This document shows, one piece after another, positions 1-7,457 of a stretch of 12,902 nt of DNA (position 1 is its first letter; each line of letters starts with the position of its first letter). The DNA comes from GCA-002700125 sp964434385. Lineage in GTDB: Bacteria; Chloroflexota; Dehalococcoidia; Lucifugimonadales; Lucifugimonadaceae. The DNA is taken from the NCBI GenBank assembly GCA_964434385.1, contig CAYSUW010000025.1:1-12902 (forward strand), read 5' to 3'. A program made the position numbers and the translations under genes. The notes below the pieces were generated by a model, which was not told where the DNA came from, did no database searches, and saw only the letters and a list, made by a program, of their open reading frames with translations.

Positions 1-44
1 ACATGCTCCTAAGGCATGCGTGTCTGCCATTTCACCACTCCCCC
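1..44 (-). tRNA. tRNA-Leu (anticodon UAG), 5' half, truncated by the window edge
   Basis: Read on the minus strand from base 44, the sequence folds as the first half of a class II leucine tRNA. It has a 7-nt acceptor strand GGGGGAG, the TG linker, and a D-arm with stem GTG/CAC around a loop containing TGG. After G26 comes a perfect 5-bp anticodon stem CATGC/GCATG closing the 7-nt loop CTTAGGA, which places TAG at the anticodon. The gene would therefore read CUA and, with wobble, other CUN codons. The variable arm, T-arm and acceptor 3' strand lie left of the window. The 5' part agrees with bacterial tRNA-Leu in every arm I can check; only the missing half prevents full confirmation. Confidence 0.93.
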
Positions 45-154
45 TCTGTTAATACATCAAAATTATTCTACCTAATCATCAAGTTTGTTTACTACAACTA
101 CTGTTACAAAAAAAAATTATTCTGTAAGTTAAAATATAATTTTTTCAAACATTA

Positions 155-1621
155 TTAAAAATCCATTAATTTTTCTTTAATTTTATCTACTGTAAAACCT
201 TCGCCTATTAACTCTATTAATCTTGCGGAAATATATCCAGCAGATTTTTCAAATCCATATGGACGAATAAAATCTTTAATGAATTGTTTTTTTTGTTGTT
301 GATTATTATCTGATTCTCCTTTTTCAATTAATTGTTTTATCAAATCAGTACATTCTGACGAGTTTTTAACTTCATAAATTAAACCATAGCTTTTTAAATG
401 TTGAAAATGAGGTGCATTTGATTGAGATTTATGATGATTTTCATCAATAATTGTTATACATGGAGTAAGATTAACCAAAGAATCTATCATAGCTGAATTA
501 TTAATTCCTACTGTAGCTATACTAAATTTCATACTATTAAAGAAAATTTGTTTACTTATATCATTATCAGGCAATCCTCCTTCCTTAGGATATAAAGGAA
601 TAGTATTCTTTAGATCATCAAATTGAGAAAAATTAGCTGCATGAGGACGAATTAAAAGTTGGATATTATTATTTTTAAGTTTTTCAAAAAGATTTAACAC
701 AATCTTAGATTCTGTTTGAGATACAGTTTTAGATGATCCTAGGTACAACACATATGGTTTATTAAAATCCAATTTTGCTTGAATAAAAAAATCCTTTTTA
801 TTTGATTCTTTTAACGATTTATCAAACCATTTATCAAAAAAAGGTGAGCCTGTAATAATAACTTTTGATTCATTAATATTATGAATTCTGAACGCTTCTT
901 GTGAGTGAATTTTGTTCCAAGTTAAAGTAATTGTAGGAGAATGATGCATTAAACCCTTTGTTGTTAAATTATCCCAACTCAATACAGGAACTACAGTAGG
1001 AATTTTAAGTTTTTTAGCAGAATTGAGATAATCAGTTTCACTAGAAAAATTCTTCCCTCTTGAAGATAAATTTGCTGGTGTTACAACAAGAACATCGGGG
1101 TTTTTGATTTTTAAAAATTTATTAATCTGGTTTGATTTGGGAATAATATTGTTAATCAACTGCAATATTTTAATAAATAATTTCAATTTCAATAGATAAT
1201 TTAAAGAAGAAATAAATTTAAAATATCTTGATAAATAATTTTCTAAATACTTTTTTTGTCTAATTGAATAAACTGAATCTTCATTTCTTCTTAAATAACT
1301 AGATCTAGTAATTAATTCTCTGATAACTCCTATTAATCTAATCCAAATATCATTTCGTGTAGAGTAAATTCCAAATTTTAGATTCTTTGATTCTGAAATT
1401 AAAACAAACTTTTTGAGATTTAATTTTACATCTTCTATAATAATTTCTTTTTTTTCTGCATTGATATCAAAATAATATCTAGAGCCATTATCTAATAAAT
1501 CATCATTATTTAAAAAACAGATTTCTACCATATTTCCTCTTAGACAAAGCTCTTCAATAGTAGTTTTATAATAACTAAATATTGCAGGAGTTCTTGATAG
1601 AAATAAAATTTTTTTTGTCAT
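155..1621 (-). CDS. GT-B-fold glycosyltransferase-like / UDP-GlcNAc 2-epimerase-superfamily-like protein
   Basis: This 488-residue cytoplasmic protein has no signal peptide. The start (MTKKILFLSRTPAIFSYYKTT) looks like the first beta-strand and loop of a two-domain GT-B fold. A Lys/Asn-rich, probably helical insert occupies about residues 95-170. The recognisable part follows: VVTPAN near 179-184, SWDNLTTKG at 215-223, TGSPFFDKW at 257-265, a strand plus LIRPHAANF at 323-331, and GINNSAMIDSL at 372-382. The last two resemble the C-domain donor-site motifs of CDP-glycerol glycerophosphotransferases and UDP-GlcNAc 2-epimerase relatives. The ATG start has no obvious Shine-Dalgarno. It lies 52 bp downstream of asnB on the same strand and is probably cotranscribed, which suggests surface glycan or modified-sugar assembly. 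Fold is moderately sure; donor, acceptor and reaction are unknown. Confidence 0.6.
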   Translation of the reverse strand: MTKKILFLSRTPAIFSYYKTTIEELCLRGNMVEICFLNNDDLLDNGSRYYFDINAEKKEIIIEDVKLNLKKFVLISESKNLKFGIYSTRNDIWIRLIGVIRELITRSSYLRRNEDSVYSIRQKKYLENYLSRYFKFISSLNYLLKLKLFIKILQLINNIIPKSNQINKFLKIKNPDVLVVTPANLSSRGKNFSSETDYLNSAKKLKIPTVVPVLSWDNLTTKGLMHHSPTITLTWNKIHSQEAFRIHNINESKVIITGSPFFDKWFDKSLKESNKKDFFIQAKLDFNKPYVLYLGSSKTVSQTESKIVLNLFEKLKNNNIQLLIRPHAANFSQFDDLKNTIPLYPKEGGLPDNDISKQIFFNSMKFSIATVGINNSAMIDSLVNLTPCITIIDENHHKSQSNAPHFQHLKSYGLIYEVKNSSECTDLIKQLIEKGESDNNQQQKKQFIKDFIRPYGFEKSAGYISARLIELIGEGFTVDKIKEKLMDF

Positions 1622-1673
1622 TTGTTAATTCGAAAATACATATAGAAAGAAGTAATTGAAAATATAAACATTT

Positions 1674-3554
1674 CTAAGAGATAATTTTATTCTTTTTATT
1701 AAATGTTTTGTACCATAATTGAAATTTTAATAACATCCAAATTGTTTGTGCTCCATAACGTTTTTTAGTTATATGATTTTCAACTATATTATTTATGTTA
1801 TCAAAGTTTAAAACACTTTTTAGTTCAGGATTATAATTTGGACTCAGAGTTTCATTCACTATATCCCTTAAACCTCTTCTAATCCATTTGGAAATTGGGC
1901 TTACCCATCCTGTCTTAGGATGACTTATAACATTTTTGGGGAGATATTCATTCATTGTTTCTATAAGTAATTGCTTACCTCTTTGTTTATTAATCAAAGA
2001 ATACTTCCAATTAGGTCTAATACTAGATGAAAGTTTAATAATATCTAAATCAAGAAATGGAACCCTGTTTTCGACTCCATGAGCCATAGACATTTTATCT
2101 GCCCTATTTATATAATCATCAAGCATCCAACTGTTCATTTCCGCATTTATCAATGAATCAAAAACAGTTTCCTTATTTAAAAAAGGAGTAATGTTTTCAT
2201 TCATAAAATCTATATATTCAACTTCATTATAAAATTCTGGTTGTAGAAATTCGCCAGGTGAATATTCTTGAATATTTGCAAAAGATAAATATAGATCTAA
2301 GAAATTATCAAAGTTTAATCTATTAATATTTCGTTCGTGACCTAAATATGTCAATACTCTAGAAAGCAGTTTCAAATTTCTTAAGTTTTTTGGAATTTTT
2401 TGCCAAAAATCAATCACTCTATATGAATAATATCTATGATAACCACCAAATACTTCATCACCACCTTCTCCACTCATTACAACTTTCACATATTCAGAAG
2501 CTTTTTTAGCTAAAATATAATTTGTGATTAAAGTAGAGTTAGAAGCAGGTTCATCCATATGCCATACTACTTTCTCAATATTTTCTAATAAATCTTTTTC
2601 AGATATAGAAACTTCATGATGAATAGAACCAAAAAGTTTTGATGTTTCTCTTGCAATATAGAAATCAGAATTAAATTTTTTATTATCTCTCTCAGAATCC
2701 AATTCAAAAAATGATGAAAATGTATTTATAGGAGTTTCATTATCTTCAGACATTAATGATAATAACAATGTAGAGTCAATTCCTCCTGACAAGAAAAGCC
2801 CAACAGGAACATCACCAACAAGTTGTTGTTTAACAACTTTCTTCAAAGTTTGAGAAATTTCTTGTTTCATAAGGTATTTATTAGGATATTCTAAATTGGG
2901 ATTTCCAGAATGATATTTCCTGATTTTTATATCTCCATTAGAGAAAACAAGAGTATGTCCAGGCATTAATTTTTTAACTCCTTTCCATATAGTATTAGGA
3001 CCAGTTATATAACCTAAATTAAAGTAAATACTCAGAGAAACTTCATCAATTTTGAGACTTGGATAAACAGAATAAATAGCTTTTAACTCTGAAGAAAAAA
3101 TTAATTTTTTATCATGCAAAAAATAATATAAAGGTTTTATTCCTATAGGATCTCTTGCAATTATCAAACTACCTTTTTTCTTATCCCAAATCGAAAATGC
3201 GAAAATTCCTTTTAATTTGTTAAAGCTTTCCAAACCTTCTTTTTCATAAAGTTTTAATATTACTTCAGTATCACTATTAGTTTTAAAAGAAATACCTTGG
3301 CTTTGAAGTTGAGATCTAATTTTTAAATAATTATATATTTCTCCATTGTAGGAAATTACCAATGATTCATTATCATTAGACATCGGTTGATTTGCATTTG
3401 AAGATAAATCTATTATAGATAGCCTACAATGTCCTAATGTCACTGAATTATCAGAATAAATCCCAGAATTATCAGGACCTCTATGACTAGTATTCAAAAT
3501 CATTTTTTTCACTAATGATTCATTGTTTGTAGTTATTCCAGAAATGCCACACAT
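1674..3554 (-). CDS. asnB: asparagine synthetase (glutamine-hydrolysing), AsnB family
   Basis: This 626-residue amidotransferase has the standard two-domain layout. The N-terminal Ntn glutaminase begins MCGISGI, so Cys2 becomes the catalytic N-terminal nucleophile once Met is removed. It carries HRGPDNSG at 24-31, YNGEIYN at 69-75 and ARDPIGIKPLYY at 133-144. The C-terminal ATP-pyrophosphatase/synthetase domain has the PP-loop SGGIDS at 256-261 and SGEGGDEVFGGYHRYY at 361-376. Known chemistry is ATP-dependent transfer of glutamine nitrogen to an aspartate beta-carboxylate. Length and motifs fit TIGR01536-type proteins, many of which sit in polysaccharide clusters and may amidate other carboxylates. 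The ATG start is fixed by the need for Cys2. Its partner is the GT-B gene 52 bp downstream. Family assignment is very sure; whether free aspartate or a glycan/uronate carboxylate is the substrate is open. Confidence 0.93.
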   Translation of the reverse strand: MCGISGITTNNESLVKKMILNTSHRGPDNSGIYSDNSVTLGHCRLSIIDLSSNANQPMSNDNESLVISYNGEIYNYLKIRSQLQSQGISFKTNSDTEVILKLYEKEGLESFNKLKGIFAFSIWDKKKGSLIIARDPIGIKPLYYFLHDKKLIFSSELKAIYSVYPSLKIDEVSLSIYFNLGYITGPNTIWKGVKKLMPGHTLVFSNGDIKIRKYHSGNPNLEYPNKYLMKQEISQTLKKVVKQQLVGDVPVGLFLSGGIDSTLLLSLMSEDNETPINTFSSFFELDSERDNKKFNSDFYIARETSKLFGSIHHEVSISEKDLLENIEKVVWHMDEPASNSTLITNYILAKKASEYVKVVMSGEGGDEVFGGYHRYYSYRVIDFWQKIPKNLRNLKLLSRVLTYLGHERNINRLNFDNFLDLYLSFANIQEYSPGEFLQPEFYNEVEYIDFMNENITPFLNKETVFDSLINAEMNSWMLDDYINRADKMSMAHGVENRVPFLDLDIIKLSSSIRPNWKYSLINKQRGKQLLIETMNEYLPKNVISHPKTGWVSPISKWIRRGLRDIVNETLSPNYNPELKSVLNFDNINNIVENHITKKRYGAQTIWMLLKFQLWYKTFNKKNKIIS

Positions 3555-3609
3555 ATATTAAGTTTATAAAAAAATCTTTAGGTCTACGAATCCAATAATA
3601 AAACATCAT

Positions 3610-3627
3610 CAGAAATTGCCATTTCTG
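3610..3627. promoter_or_regulatory. perfect inverted repeat in the asnB / SMP-30 divergent promoter gap
   Basis: The 117-bp gap between two divergent genes contains CAGAAAT, a 4-nt spacer TGCC, and the exact inverse ATTTCTG. The centre lies about 64 bp upstream of the asnB ATG and 53 bp upstream of the SMP-30 ATG, a suitable position for a dimeric repressor or activator acting on both promoters. As RNA it would be a weak 7-bp hairpin with no following T-tract, so a terminator is unlikely. No regulator gene is adjacent, so the operator role is an inference from symmetry and position only. Confidence 0.35.
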
Positions 3628-3671
3628 TTACTATTTAATTTATTTAAAATAATATTTAAAAGGAAAATTTC

Positions 3672-4550
3672 ATGGAAAAAATAGTTGATGAACAAGCAAA
3701 TGTTGGAGAAGGACCTGTTTGGGATCCTAAAACACAACTATTGTATTGGACTGATATAAGATCAGGAAGGTTATTTAAATTCGACCCATCCAACAATTCT
3801 AATGAAACAATTCATTCAGGAATATTTGTAGGAGGTTTTGCAGTCAATTCCCAAGGAGGACTATTATTAGGTACTTGGAGAGGAGTAATGTTGTGGAAAT
3901 CTGATGAAAACTATAAATGGATACATTATGGAGAATTAGATGGAGAAACATTACAGTTTAATGACTGCATAGCAGGCCCTGATGGTTCATTTTATGCTGG
4001 GACTTTTTTTGATAGTTCTATAGAGGGAAAAGAAAAATTAGGCAAACTATATCGTTTTTTCCCTTCAGGAGAAATTAAAATCGTTTCTGAAAACCACGGT
4101 TGTTCAAATGGAATGGGATTTTCTCCTGAATTAGATTGGTTTTATCATATTGATGCCGCAAAAAAAACCATATATAGACATCCATATGATAAAGATACTC
4201 ACAATATAGGAGAAGCAAGTGTATGGTTTCATTATGAAGGCCATGGAGGTACAGATGGAATGACTGTCGATTCAGAGGGATTTATTTGGAGTGCAATATG
4301 GGGTGGTTCATGTGTAATAAGAATTGATCCTACAGGTAAATTGGAAAGGAAAATTAATGTACCAGCTATACAAACTTCAAGTTTAATGTTTGGAGGGAAA
4401 GATCTAAAAGATATATATATTACTACGGCGGCATCTCCTCAATCAAAACATGCATATGCCCCCAACTCTTATTTAGGGGGTTCATTATTTGTAGAAAAAC
4501 AATCAATTCAAGGAAAACCTGAATTTGAATCTGATTTTAGTTGGAATTAA
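3672..4550 (+). CDS. SMP-30/gluconolactonase/LRE-family beta-propeller hydrolase
   Basis: This 292-residue protein fits the length of six-bladed SMP-30 propellers, which hydrolyse sugar lactones and related esters using one divalent metal. All four expected metal-site positions are visible: Glu13 in GEGPVWDP, Asn97 in FNDC, Asn146 in SNGMGFSPE and Asp195 in TDGMTVD. Blade-like repeats are also seen (YWTDIRSGRLFKFDP; GKLYRFFPSGEI). No signal peptide is present, so it is probably cytoplasmic. The ATG start is supported by AGGA about 8 nt upstream. It diverges from asnB across a 117-bp gap and converges on the phosphonate operon, leaving 11 bp between stop codons. Substrate cannot be read from sequence; a role in sugar-acid catabolism is likely, while a link to phosphonates is not supported beyond proximity. 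Confidence 0.88.
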   Translation: MEKIVDEQANVGEGPVWDPKTQLLYWTDIRSGRLFKFDPSNNSNETIHSGIFVGGFAVNSQGGLLLGTWRGVMLWKSDENYKWIHYGELDGETLQFNDCIAGPDGSFYAGTFFDSSIEGKEKLGKLYRFFPSGEIKIVSENHGCSNGMGFSPELDWFYHIDAAKKTIYRHPYDKDTHNIGEASVWFHYEGHGGTDGMTVDSEGFIWSAIWGGSCVIRIDPTGKLERKINVPAIQTSSLMFGGKDLKDIYITTAASPQSKHAYAPNSYLGGSLFVEKQSIQGKPEFESDFSWN

Positions 4551-4561
4551 TTTTTAAATTG

Positions 4562-5134
4562 TTATTTCTCTAAACAGAATCTAGAAAACCTAGATGATAT
4601 TATCTCAGGATCAATCGATACTCTAGGAACTTCAAAATTTTGTTCTTTGGAAACTTTCACATTAATAAAACTTAAAGATTCAGGAATATCATTAATAAGA
4701 TTTTTCAATTCATTTGCATCGCCTTCTAATGAAAATGAATTCTCATATCCCATAGATTTTGCAATCATAGCGAAATCTAAACTATTTGATATAGTCTTCT
4801 GGTTTCCTGTTGATTGATATAGTCCATTATCTAGACATATATGCAAAAAATTTGAAATTTCCAAGTATCTAGGTAATGGCAAAGTATTTAGACTCATTAG
4901 AAGACTCCCATCTCCATCCAAAACTACAACTCGTTTATTATTATTTATCATTGCAATACCAATGCCAAAGGATGAAGCTAAACCCATTGAACCAATCATA
5001 TAAAAATTACCTGGTCTCTCTTTTACATGAAAAAGTTCTCTAGAAATCATTCCAGTTGTAGAAATAATCAAATCATTCTCATTCAATTCAGACATAATGA
5101 TTTCTATAGCTTCAAGACGGCTAATAAAACTCAT
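4562..5134 (-). CDS. phosphonopyruvate decarboxylase, beta subunit (TPP/Mg-binding half)
   Basis: This 190-residue protein equals the C-terminal PP domain of a TPP-dependent 2-oxoacid decarboxylase. It contains MIGSMGLASSFGIGIA (46-61), the diphosphate/Mg motif LDGDGSLLM (72-80) and LDNGLYQSTGNQ (101-112), the region where phosphonopyruvate and sulfopyruvate decarboxylases carry a DN...STGxQ signature. It lacks the pyrimidine-binding half and must pair with the gene just upstream. The two genes overlap as ATGA, and the start is further fixed by a strong Shine-Dalgarno AAGGAG at 5142-5147. Together they should decarboxylate 3-phosphonopyruvate to phosphonoacetaldehyde. STGNQ also occurs in sulfopyruvate decarboxylases, so the substrate is decided by pepM in the same operon. 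This is the last gene of the operon. No substitution at the expected TPP-site positions stands out. Confidence 0.87.
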   Translation of the reverse strand: MSFISRLEAIEIIMSELNENDLIISTTGMISRELFHVKERPGNFYMIGSMGLASSFGIGIAMINNNKRVVVLDGDGSLLMSLNTLPLPRYLEISNFLHICLDNGLYQSTGNQKTISNSLDFAMIAKSMGYENSFSLEGDANELKNLINDIPESLSFINVKVSKEQNFEVPRVSIDPEIISSRFSRFCLEK

Positions 5135-5640
5135 TTAATAACTCCTTTTTTTATAAGAATGACACCAGGTAAATTTTGTTTATTTATTTCATCAATCAAA
5201 CCATCTAATTGATTTAAAAAATCAATATCATCAATTTCCTCATTCTCAATTAAAGTTAACGGCAACTTTAAATTTCTAATAATATCAGGACTTTTTTCTC
5301 CCATTATCCAATGTTCAGGTGCATCATTAGGTTTTCCACCATGACCTCTCCATCCAACAATCATTAAAACAGGGATTTTGTATATCCCATTAAAAGAAGT
5401 CAAAGTATTAACAACATTTCCTATCCCAGAATTTTGAATAATTACACAAGATTTCTTTTGGGATATAGAAAAACCACTTGCTATTCCAAGAGCTACATCT
5501 TCTTTAGGTGCAGGAACATAATTCAAATCTTGATCATTCTCTAAAATATTAAACAAATCTCCGAATGTAGAGTCTGGAACTCCTGAAAAGTGCAGGAAAT
5601 TTCTATCTTTAAGTGCTTTTACAAAATTTTCTGGTAACAT
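5131..5640 (-). CDS. phosphonopyruvate decarboxylase, alpha subunit (pyrimidine-binding half)
   Basis: This 169-residue protein equals the N-terminal PYR domain of phosphonopyruvate decarboxylase. Visible signatures are HFSGVPDS (17-24), PKEDVALGIASGF (45-57) with Glu47 as the probable TPP N1'-activating glutamate, QNSGIGNVVNTLTS (69-82) and GWRGHGGKPNDAPEHWIMG (96-114). The enzyme drives phosphonate synthesis by irreversibly removing phosphonopyruvate made by PEP mutase. Single-chain homologues are about 370-400 residues; here the same content is divided between two genes totalling 359 residues. The pepM stop and this ATG are separated by one base (TAAaATG) and no separate Shine-Dalgarno is evident, so translation is probably coupled to pepM. 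The 3' end overlaps the beta gene by 4 bp. Function is confident from motifs plus operon. Confidence 0.88.
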   Translation of the reverse strand: MLPENFVKALKDRNFLHFSGVPDSTFGDLFNILENDQDLNYVPAPKEDVALGIASGFSISQKKSCVIIQNSGIGNVVNTLTSFNGIYKIPVLMIVGWRGHGGKPNDAPEHWIMGEKSPDIIRNLKLPLTLIENEEIDDIDFLNQLDGLIDEINKQNLPGVILIKKGVIK

Positions 5641-5641
5641 T

Positions 5642-7330
5642 TTATGTCATTAATTCATTTTCAGCTTGTTTTATATCATCAACAGAATGAATTTCAATCC
5701 AACCTTTGTAGGTTCTTAAAGCGAAAACTTCATTATTTTTATTAATTAATTCTTGAATCACATCAGTCAGATCTGCAGTTTCGAATGACTCAGCTTCATG
5801 AAATTTATTGGTAGAATCTTTTACTTCATCAAGAATTTTGAATAATTCTTGAGCAGCAGATTTAGAAAAAATACCAATTCCTATAAATTCTCCATCAGCT
5901 TCATTTAAAGGGATGCCTTTACCAATAGACACTATTTTTTCTAAATTATTATTATTTAAACTCCTATATTTTGTATCTGAAGTTTCTTTAGTAATTATCA
6001 AATCTAATCTTTTACCTTTTTTATGTTTTTGAAATTTATATGAATTATCAATTCCCAGAACAATATCTTTATTAGACTTTATCAAAGATGTAAGTAATTC
6101 TTCATTAAATATAATGTCTCCAAAAATAATCAAAAATCCATTTTGCATACTTTGTTTAGCAGAAAGAAGGGATTTAAAAAGTTGATTTGATTTTGAAGTT
6201 TTACTTTTACAAAGAACAACTCCATTTTTTTCGAATTCTTTAAACTTAGTATTGTTTTCAGGGGTAATTACAGTAATTTTATCCAGTCCAGTTTTATGAA
6301 TTATTTCAATTTGATGTTGAAGTAGAGAAAAATCATTTATCTCAATTAAAGATTTTGGATTATTATCAAAATCTTTAGATTCACCTGCTGCTGGAATAAT
6401 TACAGTTATATCATCTAAATCAGATTCCACTATCTCTCTTTGAACAATTTTGTCATAACCAACAACAGAAAAAATATTCTTTACTGAAACAATCTGATCA
6501 TCCACTTCTTTACTTCTATCAGATTCAATGATTTTAGAAGCAGTTTCAAGCATAGCTTCATATGAAGCTCTCAAAAGATGATTAGCATGTATAACTATAT
6601 TAAAACCAAGTTTTTTAAGTTCTGAATCTTTTATAGTGTTATATGTTGTAGGAACAGCAACTAAATAAGGTTTTAATCTTAATTTTTTACATAAATCATG
6701 GAATTTTTCAGAAAAAGCAATTATCTCATCAGGTTTTTTTTGTTTAGAATGAATCATTATTCCATCTGCACCAGCACGCATATACTTTTCAGCTCTTAAA
6801 ACGCAATCATTCAACCCTATTCCAGCAACTAAACTCTCTAATCTAGCTATAACTAAAAAATCTTCTGTTTCTTTCGCTTCTCTACCTATTTTTATTTTTT
6901 CAGAGAATAAATCAGGATCTTCCATTGATGATGCATCAGTACCACCAAAACTATTTCTCTTAGGAAAAATTTTATCTTCTATAATAACTGCAGAGACTCC
7001 TAACCTTTCTAATCTCTTTACTAAAAATCTAAAATTATCATTATCACCACCAGTATCTCCATCTACTATCATTGGTTTAGTTGTAACATTTAAAATTTCA
7101 GTAATAGTATGAAGTCTACCTTCATTCCCTACTATTGAAGCATCAGGTAAACCTTTTGAAGCAGAATCAGTAAGACTACTTTCCCAAATAGCATCAAATT
7201 TGGTAGATTCAACTATTAACCCACTTAACCCACTATGAGCTTCTATAACTCTAATAAATCCAGAACCATCAATGTATTTTTTAAGGAGTGGTAATCTTTT
7301 CCACGGCAATATGTTAGATTCTAATGTCAT
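5642..7330 (-). CDS. pepM: phosphoenolpyruvate mutase fused to a nucleotidyltransferase domain
   Basis: The first ~290 residues of this 562-residue protein form an isocitrate-lyase/PEP-mutase-type barrel. Key residues are Asp90 and Asp92 in VDGDTGGDN, the mutase signature EDKIFPKRNS (118-127), Arg163 in ARLESL and His194 in MIHSK. The EDKxxxKxNS motif distinguishes PEP mutase from isocitrate and methylisocitrate lyases, and its Asn from phosphonopyruvate hydrolase. The enzyme isomerises PEP to phosphonopyruvate, forming the C-P bond. Residues ~307-562 form a sugar-phosphate/choline-phosphate-type nucleotidyltransferase: IIPAAGESKD (311-320), NPKSLIEI (324-331), IIFGDIIF (401-408), EFIGIGIF (481-488), WIEIH (544-548). 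Such fusions occur in phosphonate clusters where the product is activated with CTP. The N-terminal loop is short and His548 replaces a usual Asp. First gene of a three-gene operon; ATG without clear Shine-Dalgarno. Confidence 0.94.
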   Translation of the reverse strand: MTLESNILPWKRLPLLKKYIDGSGFIRVIEAHSGLSGLIVESTKFDAIWESSLTDSASKGLPDASIVGNEGRLHTITEILNVTTKPMIVDGDTGGDNDNFRFLVKRLERLGVSAVIIEDKIFPKRNSFGGTDASSMEDPDLFSEKIKIGREAKETEDFLVIARLESLVAGIGLNDCVLRAEKYMRAGADGIMIHSKQKKPDEIIAFSEKFHDLCKKLRLKPYLVAVPTTYNTIKDSELKKLGFNIVIHANHLLRASYEAMLETASKIIESDRSKEVDDQIVSVKNIFSVVGYDKIVQREIVESDLDDITVIIPAAGESKDFDNNPKSLIEINDFSLLQHQIEIIHKTGLDKITVITPENNTKFKEFEKNGVVLCKSKTSKSNQLFKSLLSAKQSMQNGFLIIFGDIIFNEELLTSLIKSNKDIVLGIDNSYKFQKHKKGKRLDLIITKETSDTKYRSLNNNNLEKIVSIGKGIPLNEADGEFIGIGIFSKSAAQELFKILDEVKDSTNKFHEAESFETADLTDVIQELINKNNEVFALRTYKGWIEIHSVDDIKQAENELMT

Positions 7331-7369
7331 ATATAATTATTCGATAATTTAAACTAATTGATTGTATAT

Positions 7370-7379
7370 CCTCATGAGG
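7370..7379. promoter_or_regulatory. 10-bp perfect palindrome in the pepM / lipoprotein divergent gap
   Basis: CCTCATGAGG is a perfect dyad and among the few GC-containing stretches in the 127-bp gap between the divergent pepM and lipoprotein genes. It sits about 40-50 bp upstream of the pepM ATG. A second, AT-only-core palindrome (CAATTATAATTG, 7414-7425) lies on the lipoprotein side. Position and symmetry suit an operator for the phosphonate operon, but no known box is matched and there is no regulator gene nearby. A 10-bp palindrome can occur by chance. Confidence 0.3.
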
Positions 7380-7417
7380 TAATTGTCATACATTATGAAA
7401 GATTATTGAAAAACAAT

Positions 7418-7423
7418 TATAAT
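7418..7423 (+). promoter_or_regulatory. candidate -10 box for the lipoprotein gene
   Basis: A consensus TATAAT begins 40 bp upstream of the lipoprotein ATG and would give a leader of roughly 28 nt. No convincing -35 hexamer lies 16-18 bp upstream. The box sits inside the palindrome CAATTATAATTG. In so AT-rich a sequence a TATAAT match is weak evidence by itself. Confidence 0.28.
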
Positions 7424-7457
7424 TGATAAAAATAAACTATCAAAAGAGAATTATTTT

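Noticed and set aside
45..154. Gap between the tRNA and the GT-B gene as a possible attachment site or mobile-element edge next to a tRNA
   Set aside because: The gap adjoins the tRNA 5' side, whereas integration usually uses the 3' end; no integrase, direct repeat or tRNA fragment is seen in the window.
5027..5212. 61-codon open frame on the plus strand
   Set aside because: It lies wholly antisense to the well-supported ppd alpha/beta junction, and its translation shows no family motif.
4562..5640. Sulfopyruvate decarboxylase (coenzyme M pathway) for the split decarboxylase
   Set aside because: STGNQ and the two-subunit form would allow it, but the alpha subunit has phosphonopyruvate decarboxylase motifs (GVPDS, QNSGIGN, GWRG), the genes are coupled to pepM, and no coenzyme M genes are present.
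5642..7330. Isocitrate lyase, methylisocitrate lyase or phosphonopyruvate hydrolase for the N-terminal barrel
   Set aside because: The loop reads EDKIFPKRNS, the PEP mutase form, not the KKCGH-type lyase loop; the Asn separates it from the hydrolase, and the ppd genes follow in the operon.
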